This document shows, one piece after another, positions 48,601 through 58,101 of a stretch of DNA of 64,000 bases. Each line of letters starts with the position of its first letter. Within the stretch, counting starts at the first letter, position 1. Under the pieces are notes generated by a model that saw nothing but the letters and a program-made list of their open reading frames with translations, was not told where the DNA came from and ran no database searches. The DNA is from Bartonella kosoyi (lineage in GTDB: Bacteria > Pseudomonadota > Alphaproteobacteria > Rhizobiales > Rhizobiaceae). Both the position numbers and the translations under genes were made by a program. Location: positions 1,937,501 through 2,001,500 of the forward strand of contig NZ_CP031843.2 of assembly GCF_003606325.2 (NCBI RefSeq), written 5' to 3'.

Positions 48601-48974
48601 GGTATATTCTTAAAATTTGAATCTTTTAGATTAAGATGAGCTCCCTCTTTTGCTAATGCACCATAGCCGTATAATTCATCTGCACTATCACCCGTAACAG
48701 TTATCTGCGAAGCATCAACAACTGTACCTGCTTTTTCTACATATAGAGCTGAAATAGGAGTAGAATCAGAAATAGATTGTTGAGAATACTCTAAATGATA
48801 AGTTTTATTTTTAATCGTATGTTTTTTACCATCATTGCATTTATAAAATTGAGCGTTTGGATCACAGAGATTTCCTAAATTATGAGAACTTGCATTAACA
48901 CTCACGATTGGCAAAAAAGAAACAATAGCCGTTGTGATAAATAAAAATCTATAATTTCTTAATACATTAATCAT
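45624..48974 (-). CDS. Autotransporter 3 (type Va), mosaic barrel
   Basis: A 1116-residue surface protein. The signal peptide (YRFLFITTAIVSFLPIVSVN) is followed by the Cys/His motif in full form (LCDPNAQFYKCNDGKKHTIK). The passenger spans about 50-650 with SGDLLLKAENNSSLSVQAYS, QQTDRILIYGDIGGTTLIGM and TRDFWDFRLESVYIGSEL. The linker (about 655-790) has one unit of the 59-residue repeat. The barrel (about 815-1116) ends GLRYLF. The first part of the barrel (MDMTTQNKKLETMRGVFHSS) matches autotransporter 2, and the later part (LARGKVVALKGKQFSGSLTS, RVSGRLSKTLGV) matches autotransporter 1. Function unknown. Confidence 0.9.
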   Translation of the reverse strand: MINVLRNYRFLFITTAIVSFLPIVSVNASSHNLGNLCDPNAQFYKCNDGKKHTIKNKTYHLEYSQQSISDSTPISALYVEKAGTVVDASQITVTGDSADELYGYGALAKEGAHLNLKDSNFKNIPALHAESAVIRMTDGTITGVSHAISALGKGTDIVLVRVKIETTPKETTPKELNGVGETALISSLGSKIRLSGSTVIFNGKGPFSSILGGEYSFDSSVIKGKGKQKTVIVGEKSVNKLPEAFDISQGGFVQLNNSSMELSDMHGFLVKSSSGNVNNEARLLRQGFNLADVFKKTNIKIEKSNISVQGKKAYGLYFYGLDANDIWGNMRNLGTQGVALEKTTVQLSKTNFLVPEGIAIYGTGDAGYGAEATLELSESTKVSGDLLLKAENNSSLSVQAYSSTLTGGARIEDRSRIDLQLRNGSTWYLTKSKYQGSQEADFTVSSLSTLSLLDSTVFFEKYVSQDYQTLYIGNKINNGDDIHALDNSNKTAGVDDVSNKVYSAEGNVQIKMSTFMHNDGSFDPQQTDRILIYGDIGGTTLIGMEKFQKTSDKEIGRKGDQSISLIQVAGRAEESSFKLLNSYTTVNGFPYQYKLRGYGPSSSAGNADPKNRLVAGTRDFWDFRLESVYIGSELDSSESASKPTPTVIPPQSEEDKIPSERPTETISPEQTPTVEPPLIPSTPSLPEETEPSETFIPTDSTPTPSKPIPPELPSVPTVPEEASTEQLMPLVPVETSTDEVMPSKPSVPVVPSATDSDPVASPSDPIEPKPSTSSDALKPSSNLPMPLDVQPELGIRAVVPQLPTYLLLPNALFHAGLMDMTTQNKKLETMRGVFHSSWKEDENTAFFLRAYGGSHHYASNLSAFEYGYGAELDYNAFQAGVLLNEIESLYTRTFFGALGNYGNLSLHPQNVEQSKKSAFHKWSVGAYGSLQHDTGFYMDGVLSYGLFKGDVLTLARGKVVALKGKQFSGSLTSGRTFAIGDKGVVFDPQVQIVYQHLQFHQALDVDNLDVDLGKFHQWMGRVSGRLSKTLGVSEKGREVSFYSKLSYLHSFEDKQFVSFKNDFQLGSFGSSLEAGLGFDARLSSKLSLHGDVTYQHRLKKVGFSGTHFSAGLRYLF

Positions 48975-49109
48975 AATTCTATTCCCAATTTTTTCTTCTG
49001 CCCCCTTGACTTAAAAATAAAAAATACGCGCAATAACGCTCACTTAAACAAACGAATAGTGAGAAGTATAAAACTTAGATATTTATTTTATACTGCACAC
49101 AAGATTCTG

Positions 49110-49725
49110 TAGCTTATGTAAAATTCAGATTATATTTTATAGATCCCTCAAAACGATAGCGTAACCCGCCTAAAAAAAATCCTCCCGATACGATACAAAG
49201 TTTGAAGACAACTGCGCATTCAACCCTACTCCAGTTTCGAGAAAAGAACCCAAAGCCCCCAATTGGCATTGATCTCCAAACTGCACACATTGTTTTCATC
49301 TAAAACTAATGGCAATATGAAACTTTCCATTGAATATCATTGACCGGGTTCTTAACACTTCCAGTAACAGAAACCTTATCTAAAACACTCTTCATTTTTT
49401 CTTGTGCAAGTACCCCTGATGAAATTTTATCAGTGTTTTTTAACGGCAAAGCCCCATCAATCTGCAAATTTTCTCTTTCCTCACCTTAATGCTTACCTGA
49501 CCAAACTTTCTTGCCTTCGAAACACCAGAGAAACTGCTATCAGCAGTATCTGAACAAGTATCACGTGCGCAACCCACACTCCTCAAAAACATCACATGAA
49601 TAGGACTTTAAAAGAAAACGACACAAAAGCTCCTCTTGCACATTCCCATCTATATTATGCATAAAGAATAAAATAGACATCGTAAGAGCACATAAAGATA
49701 CATGAAGTTTTAATACTTCCATCAT
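49110..49725 (-). pseudogene. Decayed autotransporter gene
   Basis: Only the two ends of an autotransporter survive here. At the 5' end an ATG at 49,725 starts MEVLKLHVSLCALTMSILFF, the family signal peptide, followed by MHNIDGNVQ. At the 3' end the barrel end is visible out of frame (SKLCIVSGGFFLGGLRYRF), and the stop after Phe is lost. In between is a coding-like stretch, ENLQIDGALPLKNTDKISSG then VLAQEKMKSVLDKVSVTGSV, interrupted by stops and frameshifts. At about 600 bases it is a fifth of normal length. It still has a TTTACA-type box upstream. Confidence 0.8.
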
Positions 49726-49809
49726 TATTCACTCTAAACTTCCCTTACTTCATCTTCATTAAAAATCGCCCCCCACCTCATCGATAGATTGTTCCTATTA
49801 TGTGCTATT

Positions 49810-49838
49810 CAAATAATTTGTTTTGGATTATATGTAAA
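49810..49838 (-). promoter_or_regulatory. Relic promoter of the decayed autotransporter
   Basis: On the minus strand TTTACA (49,833-49,838), 17 bases, then TATTTG (49,810-49,815), about 85 bases before the old start codon. The -10 box is poor. Confidence 0.4.
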
Positions 49839-49922
49839 GCTAAAAACAGAAAAAAACACAATAAAATCATTTTTTGTACTTATAATTTTCACAAAGGGTG
49901 AATTATAAAGGAAAAAATGCAA

Positions 49923-52900
49923 CTAAAAATGATAGCTTAATCCACCAGAAAAATGCGTTCCAGAAAAGCCAGCTTTGGTAAATTTATGCTTATAAATCAG
50001 ATCACTATGAAAAGTAATTTTTGGGGATAACTGCGAATAAACACCCAATCCAGCTTCTAAAGAAGAACCAAAAGAACCAAGCTGAAAAGCATCTTTAAAA
50101 TACACAAATTGTTTATCATCAAAATTACGAACGAAATGAAGCGTACCATAGAATGAAAGAACCTGTGCATCTTTCGTTAATGTCAGTGTTTTAGTTAAAT
50201 TCCCCCCAATACGCATCCCCCAATGATCTGGTCTTCGCATATCAATATTAAGATTATCAATATCACGCGTGTTATGAAACTGAAGATTTTGATAAACAAA
50301 TTGAACCTGTGGTTCAAAAATAAAACATCGACAACCTATCCTAAATGTTTTACCAGCCGTTAAGGAAAAACTTAAGGGCTTTCCTCTCAATGCGGCCGTT
50401 TTACCTCGCTCCCGTGTAAGAACATTGCCATTAAACAAACCATAAGAGAAGAGACCATCCATATAAAAACCCGTATCATGCTGCATACTCCCATATGCTG
50501 TGATTGTCCATTTATCAAATATACTTTCTTGACGTTGTTTCACCTCTCGAGGCAGCAAAGAAAGCTTGCCATAATTGCCCATAATCCCCAAGGATGTTGT
50601 ACTGTATGCACTTTCGATTTTCTTAAGTAAAATACCTGCCTCTAGTGCATTATAATCAAGGTCGCCTCCATATCCATATTCCAGTGCAGACAAATTGGAA
50701 GTATAACGATGATGTCCCCCGTAACCACGCAAAAATAAAGCTGGACTTTCATTAGTTTTCAACAAACGGCGAGAAAAAGTTCGCAGTGTCTGCAACTGCT
50801 TATTTTGATGACTAATATCCACCAATCCAGCATGAAATAAGGTATTTGGCACAAGAATATAAGTCAAAACCTGTGGAACAATGGTTCTCACATTTGGTTC
50901 AAAATGAGAAGACGGCTTAAAAATAGGGGATGTAGCAGAAGGACCAGACGCTGAGGGCACAACAACAGAAGAAGGGCGTGAAACAGGAGACGAAACAGAA
51001 GGATCAGACGCAGACGACACAGCAACAGAAGGAGGGCGTAAAACAGGAGGCGAAACAGAAGGATCAGACGCAGACGACACAGCAACAGAAGAAGGGCGTA
51101 AAACAGGAGGCGAAACAGAAGGATCAAACGCAGACGACACAGCAACAGAAGGAGGGCGTAAAACAGGAGGCGAAACAGAAGGATCAGACGCAGACGACAC
51201 AGCAACAGAAGAAGGGCGTAAAACAGGAGGCGGAACAGAAGGATCAGACGCAGACGACACAGCAACAGAAGGAGGGCGTAAAACAGGAGGCGGAACAGAA
51301 GGATCAGACGCAGACGACACAGCAACAGAAGAAGGGCGTAAAACAGGAGGCGGAACAGAAGGATCAGACGCAGACGACACAGCAACAGAAGGAGGGCGTG
51401 AAACAGGAGGCGGAACAGAAGGATCAGACGCAGACGACACAGCAACAGAAGGAGGGCGTGAAACAGGAGGCGGAACAGAAGGATCAGACGCAGACGACAC
51501 AGCAACAGAAGAAGTGGGGGAAACAGATGTCGGTACAACTGGATGAGATTTAGGAGTACTGGGTCTAACAGGTGCAAGAGAGGGAGGAGGAGAAACAGGA
51601 GAAGGATTTGGAACAACCAACATAAAAACATCGGAAGCATCAGATAAGGTCTTAAGATGGGGATCCCTATCAGGAGAAGAAAGACTTGGCTCTTGAGGTT
51701 TCTGCTGAGAATTAGGATCGATAACCTCCTCTTCACCTCCAGTCATATGAGGACGAGTTTTAGGAAAAGCAGGAACCTCATCAGAAACAGGAGGAACAAC
51801 AGCATCAAGAACAGGAAAAATTTCAGTGGGATCAAGAGAGGAAGAATCAACCATTTTACTTTCAAGGCGAAAATCCCAAAATGTTCCAGCGTTTTTAAGC
51901 ACTCTTTGATTGGAATCTGCTTCTCCTAAAGTAGAGCTTGGACCATAACTCTTAAGATGATACTGATAAGGGGAATCTTCGAGTGCGACATACCCTCCCT
52001 TTAACTGAAAAGAATCTTCAGCGGCTTGTCCATAAACCTGAATAATAGAAATCCCCTGATCATTACCGCCCTCTCCTGTCAATGCCCCTGGGCTTCCAGG
52101 CACCTTATACACATGGACTATCGTTTTTCCTTCAAGATTACCATTGATTAAAAGCCGATCCGTTTTCTGCTCTTCAAGCCTTCCCCCTTTATCCAAATAT
52201 GCATTAAGATAAAGATATGCATCACCGTGGGCTTTATAAACCGTCCCTGATCCTTTTCCGATGAGAAGTGTCTGATAGCCATCTGTTGTTTTGGATTTTT
52301 GTTCTTCAAAAATAAGAGAACTATCCGTCAGTTCAACCGATGAAATGAAAGAATAATCCCCTAACTTAGCACCAGAAACAACAGAGTTTTGCAATTGTCC
52401 AACTTTTGGTCGCGATAAAATCCACCTTGATCCCTTTTTTAACACTATCTTGGCTGTAGAGCTTTCATCAACATATGCGCTTCCCTGTAAGGTAGAAGCA
52501 TCAGCTTCAATTTTGATATTGGAATTTTCAACAGCTTTTAGAAGTAAATCGCCAGAAACTTTTGAATTTTGTAAGAGTTTAACAGAACTTTCGAATTCTC
52601 GGCTATAAAGAGCTGTACTTTCTGGAGCTATAAAAGTTGTCTGGGTCAACTGGACCGCTCCCTTACCAGGTATGATTGTTTTTTTATCATTCAAGACAGC
52701 TTGCCAAAAAAAGTGCATACCATGAAATGCATTCCCTCTCACAAAAATATTGGAATGTTTAATATCAGCAACAGCATTATTATTTCCTTTCAATACAAGG
52801 CCATGAACATTATTAACATTAACGTTTCCCTTCTGAAAATGAATCATGCCTTTCCCTTGAAGCATACTAAAAGCAGAACCTTCACGAAGATTATCTGTAT

Positions 52901-53558
52901 TTGTTGGCTGTTTCCCGTTTCCCCTAATAGAAACACCCTCTAAATTAATTTCTCCCTCTCCTCCTGTTTGAACAGCAATACCATCAACAAAGTCAATTTT
53001 CCCTCCTTTCATATAGATTTTTGCCCCATTATGACTCAAAAGAGCTATCGCACCAGAAGGTGTCTTAATTTCTGTCTTGGTCAAAGAAACCAACGACTGC
53101 TCACTCGAAACACTGATCCCCATTCTGGTTGCTTTAATCACCCCGTTTTTCATATCAAAAGCGCCACCCTCGTCAATATCAGCCCCTATCGACACATCAT
53201 TTAACATGGAGTCGAACAGAGCAACGCCTCCTCCTTTTGAAGCTTTTACACCGGTTGTCCAAACGCCTTTTCCGGAAGGACCATTAGCATTCGAAACACC
53301 GTTAATGATTATAGCCTTTCCCTCAATGAGCGTATTTTCCCCGGCAGCCTCTAAAGCTGCATCATAACTTTCACCCGTGAGTTGATAAGTTTTCCCAGAA
53401 ATTTCATGCGTTTTCCCATCGTTACAGTGATAAAATGAAGCACTTTCGTTACATAAATATTGCTTCTTCTGAGAAGAAACATCATCGGCATCAGCATTGT
53501 ATACAAAGAAAAAAATAACTGTTGTAAAACGACATAAAGAGAGATGATTTTTGAGCAT
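49923..53558 (-). CDS. Autotransporter 4 (type Va) with 20-residue Ser/Pro repeats
   Basis: A 1211-residue surface protein. The signal peptide is LKNHLSLCRFTTVIFFFVYN then ADA. The Cys/His motif is complete (LCNESASFYHCNDGKTHEIS, about residues 35-55). The passenger (about 60-570) includes VSGDLLLKAVENSNIKIEAD, QKTDRLLINGNLEGKTIVHV and AGTFWDFRLESKMVDSSSL. A long linker (about 575-885) contains nine copies of a 20-residue repeat. The barrel (about 910-1211) is diverged from those of 1-3 (TIVPQVLTYILVPNTLFHAG) and ends GLSYHF. Its start is the ATG at 53,558. Function unknown. Confidence 0.9.
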   Translation of the reverse strand: MLKNHLSLCRFTTVIFFFVYNADADDVSSQKKQYLCNESASFYHCNDGKTHEISGKTYQLTGESYDAALEAAGENTLIEGKAIIINGVSNANGPSGKGVWTTGVKASKGGGVALFDSMLNDVSIGADIDEGGAFDMKNGVIKATRMGISVSSEQSLVSLTKTEIKTPSGAIALLSHNGAKIYMKGGKIDFVDGIAVQTGGEGEINLEGVSIRGNGKQPTNTDNLREGSAFSMLQGKGMIHFQKGNVNVNNVHGLVLKGNNNAVADIKHSNIFVRGNAFHGMHFFWQAVLNDKKTIIPGKGAVQLTQTTFIAPESTALYSREFESSVKLLQNSKVSGDLLLKAVENSNIKIEADASTLQGSAYVDESSTAKIVLKKGSRWILSRPKVGQLQNSVVSGAKLGDYSFISSVELTDSSLIFEEQKSKTTDGYQTLLIGKGSGTVYKAHGDAYLYLNAYLDKGGRLEEQKTDRLLINGNLEGKTIVHVYKVPGSPGALTGEGGNDQGISIIQVYGQAAEDSFQLKGGYVALEDSPYQYHLKSYGPSSTLGEADSNQRVLKNAGTFWDFRLESKMVDSSSLDPTEIFPVLDAVVPPVSDEVPAFPKTRPHMTGGEEEVIDPNSQQKPQEPSLSSPDRDPHLKTLSDASDVFMLVVPNPSPVSPPPSLAPVRPSTPKSHPVVPTSVSPTSSVAVSSASDPSVPPPVSRPPSVAVSSASDPSVPPPVSRPPSVAVSSASDPSVPPPVLRPSSVAVSSASDPSVPPPVLRPPSVAVSSASDPSVPPPVLRPSSVAVSSASDPSVSPPVLRPPSVAVSSAFDPSVSPPVLRPSSVAVSSASDPSVSPPVLRPPSVAVSSASDPSVSSPVSRPSSVVVPSASGPSATSPIFKPSSHFEPNVRTIVPQVLTYILVPNTLFHAGLVDISHQNKQLQTLRTFSRRLLKTNESPALFLRGYGGHHRYTSNLSALEYGYGGDLDYNALEAGILLKKIESAYSTTSLGIMGNYGKLSLLPREVKQRQESIFDKWTITAYGSMQHDTGFYMDGLFSYGLFNGNVLTRERGKTAALRGKPLSFSLTAGKTFRIGCRCFIFEPQVQFVYQNLQFHNTRDIDNLNIDMRRPDHWGMRIGGNLTKTLTLTKDAQVLSFYGTLHFVRNFDDKQFVYFKDAFQLGSFGSSLEAGLGVYSQLSPKITFHSDLIYKHKFTKAGFSGTHFSGGLSYHF
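50970..51510 (-). repeat. 60 bp tandem repeat in autotransporter 4
   Basis: Nine 60-base units encode SVAVSSASDPSVPPPVLRPP, with a tenth degenerate unit (SVVVPSASGPSATSP). Units alternate RPP and RPS, which suggests duplication in steps of two units. Because there are no stops within the unit, other frames and the other strand are open here too. Confidence 0.95.
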
Positions 53559-53661
53559 AATTTTCTACAAACTTTCTTCCCCTTCTCTAAAAATAAAAAA
53601 AACACGCGTTCTATTGAATAACTTTGGCTACACGTGATAATTTAAAATACGTTTTGTGTTT

Positions 53662-53689
53662 TATATAACTACTCCACACTTTGTGTAAA
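53662..53689 (-). promoter_or_regulatory. Predicted promoter of autotransporter 4
   Basis: TTTACA (53,684-53,689), 16 bases, TATATA (53,662-53,667) on the minus strand, about 105 bases before the start codon. Confidence 0.55.
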
Positions 53690-53929
53690 GCCATAATCTA
53701 CAAACATAACAATTTAAAATTGTGTTATTTATAAAATAACGCGTAAAAATAGAGAAAATTATAGCCCCCAAAGCAGTGATCTCAAGAGAATTTGTAAATT
53801 GACACAAAAAGAGATGATGTATTGCCTCACAACTTTATGTTTCTCGCGTTCTCTAAGAGAGTCACAACCATCACGAAGAACCAAACGCCCCAAACAGAAT
53901 ATAGATATTTTGCCAATACACATGCTTGT

Positions 53930-54275
53930 TTGAAAGACACATCTCTCAACGCATCGAAGCTCATTTCGCGATAGCGCCCCTTGGAAGGATATAATGGTCA
54001 ATTCATTGAGCATTCCATCTTTACACTGATGAATAAGTAAGCGGATATATCCCCCACGTTACCAACCCTAAAATGTTGGGACAGCCCTTGGACCTTTGAG
54101 GCGATTCATGAAAAGACTTTTGGCTCCTTTCTTATCCTCATTTTATTCACACGACCTCTCCCTTGTAACGTGTAAACAAATGATTTTGATTGAGTCAACG
54201 TAGCCCAGATCTAAAATGAGAAAGCCCGACGATATTCATATTTTTTATTCAATATAAAAAACAATGCATTATTAT
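53930..54275 (-). repeat. Dispersed intergenic element, reverse copy
   Basis: It contains TCATTTCGCGATAGCGCC, TCATTGAGCATTCCATCTTTAC, CCTTGTAACGTGTAAACAAATG, TTTTGATTGAGTCAACG and a terminal CATTATTATAAA. It is the only copy inside the autotransporter array. Confidence 0.55.
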
Positions 54276-54422
54276 AAAAAATATCTTTCATAGAGGAAAA
54301 AACAGTAAAAACGGTGCCCCAGAAAGCCTTATCTCGTTTCTAAAAAGAAAAAAAATTTCTCATGCCAAAAACATTCTTTAAAAAAAGCTTATCTTCAAAG
54401 TTTCAAACAAAATAATAATAAA

Positions 54423-54453
54423 AAACCACAAGTATCACTTGTGGTTTTTTTAA
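54423..54453 (-). terminator. Terminator of autotransporter 5
   Basis: AAAAACCACAAG-tatca-CTTGTGGTTTTTTT is a near-perfect palindrome with T runs on both strands, about 25 bases past the stop. The stem is shared with the terminator after autotransporter 6. Confidence 0.8.
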
Positions 54454-54475
54454 ATTAACCCCAAAGGTACTCATC

Positions 54476-57292
54476 CTAAAAACGATAGCGCAATCCACCA
54501 GAAAAACTGATTCCAGAAAAACCACCTTTGCTCAACTTATGCTGATAAACCAAATCCCCATGAAACGCGAGATTTTGAGACAAACGGGCATTAAGTCCGA
54601 ATCCAGCCTCTAGAGAAGAACCAAAAGCTCCCAACTGGAAAGAATCTTTAAAGCGCACAGATCTTTCTTTGCCAAAATCATGAGCAAAATGAATTTTACC
54701 ATAGAAAGAAACATCACGATCCTTTTCAGGCGCAGCAAGTGTCTTCATTAAACGTCCACCAACACGCACCACCCATTGATCAAGCTTATCCATCTCTATA
54801 TTAAAATGATCAATATCACGAGCTTCATTAAACTGAAGATATTGATAAACAACCTGCGCTTGTGGATCAAAAACAACACCCTCATATCCTGTGGCAACTT
54901 TTCGACCACTCATCAAGGAAACACTTAAAGGGTTACCCTTCAATGTTGTTGTCTTCCCTCGTACAGTTGTCAGGACATCACCCTTAAAAAAACCATAGGA
55001 TAAAAGACCATCGACATAAAATCCTGTATCATGCTGCAGACTACCATAGACTGTAGCAGTCCATTTATCAAATGTGCTTTTTTGACTGTGTTCAACATTC
55101 AAAGGTTGCAGAGAAAGCTTTCCGTACGATCCCATAACCCCAAAGGATAGAGCACTGTCAACGTTTTCAATTTTTTGTAGCAAAACACCTGCCTCTAGAG
55201 CATAATACCCTAGATCGCCACCATAACCATATTCAAGCGCAGACAAATCTGAAGTATAACGGGAACTGCCCCCATAACCACGCAAAAATGAAGCAGGATT
55301 TTCACGAATTTCCAACATTTCACGAGGATGAGCACGCTGTATCTCTAACTGCTTATTTTGATTGCTGATATCCATCAAACCAGCATGAAACAAACTATTC
55401 GGCAAGAGGAGATAAGTTGGTACCTGCGGAACAACAGCCTTAACGCCTTGGCTAAAATGATTTTTACCATATAAACCCAATTCAGGACGAGAAGCCGGCA
55501 CAAGCTCCCCCCCCTGAGTTACACTATATGTAGTATCAGCTTTACCTTCCTGGCTAGGACGATGCGCACGATTTAAGCTAATTTTACGGTAAGAATCCAC
55601 TCTAAGCTCAGCCCCCTGAGCGACACTAAATGGATTATCAGAATCAATATATCCATTCTCGAGACGAAAATCCCAAAATTCTCCCCCTCCTTCAACTAGT
55701 CTTTGAGAAGGATTTGCCTTCTTTAAATTACTCCTCGGACCATAAGCGCGAAGCCTATACTGATAAGGTAAACCATCCAACGTAATATAATCACTATCTA
55801 ACTTAAAAGAATCCTCTTCTGCTCTTCCAGACACCTGAATGATGGAAATCCCCTTGTTGCTTCCTTCAAACCCAGTACCTCCCCCTGGACTTCCTGAAAC
55901 ACTTTGCACATGTACGATCGTTTTTCCCTCAACATCACCATGAATTAAAAGCCGATCCGTTTTTTGATTGGTAAGAGCTCCCCCCTTATTTAAATAAGTA
56001 TTGAAATAAAGACGCGCATTACCCTGCGCCTTATAAACCTCACCTTTTCCTCTCCCAACACGAAGCGTTTGATAGCCATCAACTATGTTAGTTTTTGGTT
56101 TTTCAAAAATAATAGAACTATCAATAAGATGTATCAATGAAATCGATGAAACACCTATAGAGTCAGAACCTAACAAACTTTCATTTTTGGGTCGTAATAA
56201 AGTCCATTTTGAACCATTTGTTAACCGAAAATCAACAGAAGAATCTACATCAACACGTGTCCCCCCTACAAGGGTAGCAGCATCAACTGAAACTTTCACA
56301 AAAGCCCCCCCTTCAGCCTTCAACAATAAATCTCCAGAAATTTCGGATTTTTCTAAGAGTCTAATAAGTGCGCCAGATTCTTTGCTATAAATAGCTGCAC
56401 TATTTGGAACTGTAAAAGAGGTTTTTATGAAGTCGACAACCCCTGGTACAGATACAGGTAAGTTTGTTTTTGGGAAACCTCCAAACATCTCTTTCTCACC
56501 CGCAAAAATATACTCATCATAGGAATCCTTCTGATCGTTTATTTTCCCCTTTCTGTCCCCGCGTTTCTCCAAAAAACGCAAGCCATAAGACGCATTACCC
56601 TCTACTAAAACCGTAGAATCTGCGATAGTTATAATCATAGCATCCTCACGAATACCATTTCCATGCATTGAAAAACCATGAGTATTGGCTAAATTAACTT
56701 TACCTTCTTTAAGATAGATAATCCCAGAACCAGACACATTAAAAGCTGAGTTTTCACTATGGTCATCTATACTCACCACCTGACCACCTTTTTCGGTAAT
56801 GGAAAAACTCTTTAAAGTGACCTTTCCCGAGTTTCTTACTTCAACTCCGATACCATTTGTAAAGTTAATCTCTCCTCTTTCTATAGTCACTCCTCCATAT
56901 TCACTCGCTACAACCCCATACTTCCAAAAACTTTCTTTTGAATTAACGGTACTTGAAGCATCCTTAACAGTTATATCCTCCCCTGAGAGCAACGTTCCGT
57001 GCCCAGACGCTTGTATAGCAATAATTTCATCCGTACTTTTATCAGTTTTTTGATAATTTTTCTTTTCAATGTTGTGTTTTTTACCATCACGACACCGATA
57101 AAATGCTTCAGAACTATTACATGAAAATTGGTTCGAATTATTTCGTATTTTACCATTAACATCAGAATGAGTTTGCACTCCTGTATTAATAGCAGCACTA
57201 GCTTGAACCTTAGCGTCAACATTTTGTACAAAAAAAAGAAGTGCTGTTGTAAAAGTATATAAGGAGAAACGATTTTTAAATAGATTGACCAT
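54476..57292 (-). CDS. Autotransporter 5 (type Va)
   Basis: A 938-residue surface protein from the ATG at 57,292, which begins the family signal peptide (MVNLFKNRFSLYTFTTALLF then FVQNVDA); a longer frame upstream adds an unlikely extension. The Cys/His motif is FSCNSSEAFYRCRDGKKHNI (about residues 58-80). The passenger runs to about 560 with SGDLLLKAEGGAFVKVSVDA, QKTDRLLIHGDVEGKTIVHV and GGEFWDFRLENGYIDSDNPF. The linker (about 565-615) is short and not proline-repeat-based; instead it has two related segments (SVAQGAELRVDS, SVTQGGELVPAS). The barrel (about 640-938) ends GLRYRF. Function unknown. Confidence 0.9.
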   Translation of the reverse strand: MVNLFKNRFSLYTFTTALLFFVQNVDAKVQASAAINTGVQTHSDVNGKIRNNSNQFSCNSSEAFYRCRDGKKHNIEKKNYQKTDKSTDEIIAIQASGHGTLLSGEDITVKDASSTVNSKESFWKYGVVASEYGGVTIERGEINFTNGIGVEVRNSGKVTLKSFSITEKGGQVVSIDDHSENSAFNVSGSGIIYLKEGKVNLANTHGFSMHGNGIREDAMIITIADSTVLVEGNASYGLRFLEKRGDRKGKINDQKDSYDEYIFAGEKEMFGGFPKTNLPVSVPGVVDFIKTSFTVPNSAAIYSKESGALIRLLEKSEISGDLLLKAEGGAFVKVSVDAATLVGGTRVDVDSSVDFRLTNGSKWTLLRPKNESLLGSDSIGVSSISLIHLIDSSIIFEKPKTNIVDGYQTLRVGRGKGEVYKAQGNARLYFNTYLNKGGALTNQKTDRLLIHGDVEGKTIVHVQSVSGSPGGGTGFEGSNKGISIIQVSGRAEEDSFKLDSDYITLDGLPYQYRLRAYGPRSNLKKANPSQRLVEGGGEFWDFRLENGYIDSDNPFSVAQGAELRVDSYRKISLNRAHRPSQEGKADTTYSVTQGGELVPASRPELGLYGKNHFSQGVKAVVPQVPTYLLLPNSLFHAGLMDISNQNKQLEIQRAHPREMLEIRENPASFLRGYGGSSRYTSDLSALEYGYGGDLGYYALEAGVLLQKIENVDSALSFGVMGSYGKLSLQPLNVEHSQKSTFDKWTATVYGSLQHDTGFYVDGLLSYGFFKGDVLTTVRGKTTTLKGNPLSVSLMSGRKVATGYEGVVFDPQAQVVYQYLQFNEARDIDHFNIEMDKLDQWVVRVGGRLMKTLAAPEKDRDVSFYGKIHFAHDFGKERSVRFKDSFQLGAFGSSLEAGFGLNARLSQNLAFHGDLVYQHKLSKGGFSGISFSGGLRYRF

Positions 57293-57392
57293 AATTCCAC
57301 CATAATCCTGCCCCCCAAAGATAAGCACACAACGTATCAAAAAAAACTCAACCAAGAGAAAATTTAATACGTTTTGGCTTTACATATTAAGT

Positions 57393-57421
57393 TTATTAGT
57401 ATTTTTTGTGTTTTATGTAAA
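57393..57421 (-). promoter_or_regulatory. Predicted promoter of autotransporter 5
   Basis: TTTACA (57,416-57,421), 17 bases, TAATAA (57,393-57,398) on the minus strand, about 100 bases before the start codon. Confidence 0.45.
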
Positions 57422-58041
57422 TATGGAATTAGAAAATGACTAAAAAATACAATCTAAATCTATCATTTTTACAAAAAAAATTATAAAGATTGAGCCGAAA
57501 AAAAAAGAAAAATCATCTCTAAAGTTATTGTTTAAAAACAGCTTTAATCGGTTTACATGCATTAAAATGCTTCCTTTTAAATGCTGCCTAATCAAAACCA
57601 AAGAGATATAGTCAACATCTTTACGATTATTGAAACGATAAGCATCTGTAAGCAGAAAAAAACATATATCCAAATTGGGAAATAAGGGGGAGCATATATA
57701 TCTATTTCTAAGGAATCTTCAAGGCAAGAAAGCCTAATAAAGAATAGGAATATATAAAAAATAAAATTAATTCCTATTCTTACCGTTTCCTTTTAATTCA
57801 ATTTTACAACATTCAAGAGCATTGAAAATATTTTTAGCATTTTTAATTGAAAGATATCTTTAGCAATCAGCATATTATAAACAATATAATAATCACTCTG
57901 AAATACGCATTTTGAAACGATAACGTACAAATTCATTCAATTTTTCCAGAAAAATAAAAGAAATCCAACCAAAAAGCATATTAAAGAGATGCAAAATCAC
58001 ACTTTCGTAAAAAGACTATAATAACACAATAAATAGATAAC
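57422..58041. other. Spacer between autotransporters 5 and 6
   Basis: About 620 AT-rich bases without an intact gene. An inverted repeat is listed separately. Near 57,910-57,950 the sequence GAAACGATAACGTACAAA resembles the antisense of an autotransporter 3' end (GAAACGATAACGCAAT) and may be a small relic. Confidence 0.35.
57740..57781. repeat. Perfect 12 bp inverted repeat
   Basis: AAGAATAGGAAT and ATTCCTATTCTT are separated by 18 AT-only bases. There is no gene ending nearby and only a mixed T/C stretch downstream, so a terminator role is uncertain. Confidence 0.6.
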
Positions 58042-58073
58042 AAAAAAACCACAAGCATAACTTGTGGTTTTTT
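58042..58073 (-). terminator. Terminator of autotransporter 6
   Basis: AAAAAACCACAAG-cataa-CTTGTGGTTTTTT, nearly the same hairpin as after autotransporter 5, about 30 bases past the stop. Confidence 0.8.
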
Positions 58074-58101
58074 CAAAGATTAAACAAAAACAGCAACAAC
58101 A

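Noticed and set aside
49117..49122. TTTACA box upstream of autotransporter 3 as a promoter like the others
   Set aside because: The expected -10 position (49,094-49,099) reads TGTGCA; the only TATAAA is 24 bases away, so I did not annotate it.
50970..51510. Regular 60 bp periodicity, considered as a CRISPR array
   Set aside because: The units are contiguous without unique spacers and are in frame within a protein.
50978..51553. 191-codon plus-strand open frame encoding a Gln/Lys-rich repeat protein
   Set aside because: It is the antisense of the 60 bp repeat in autotransporter 4; periodic DNA without stops keeps every frame open.
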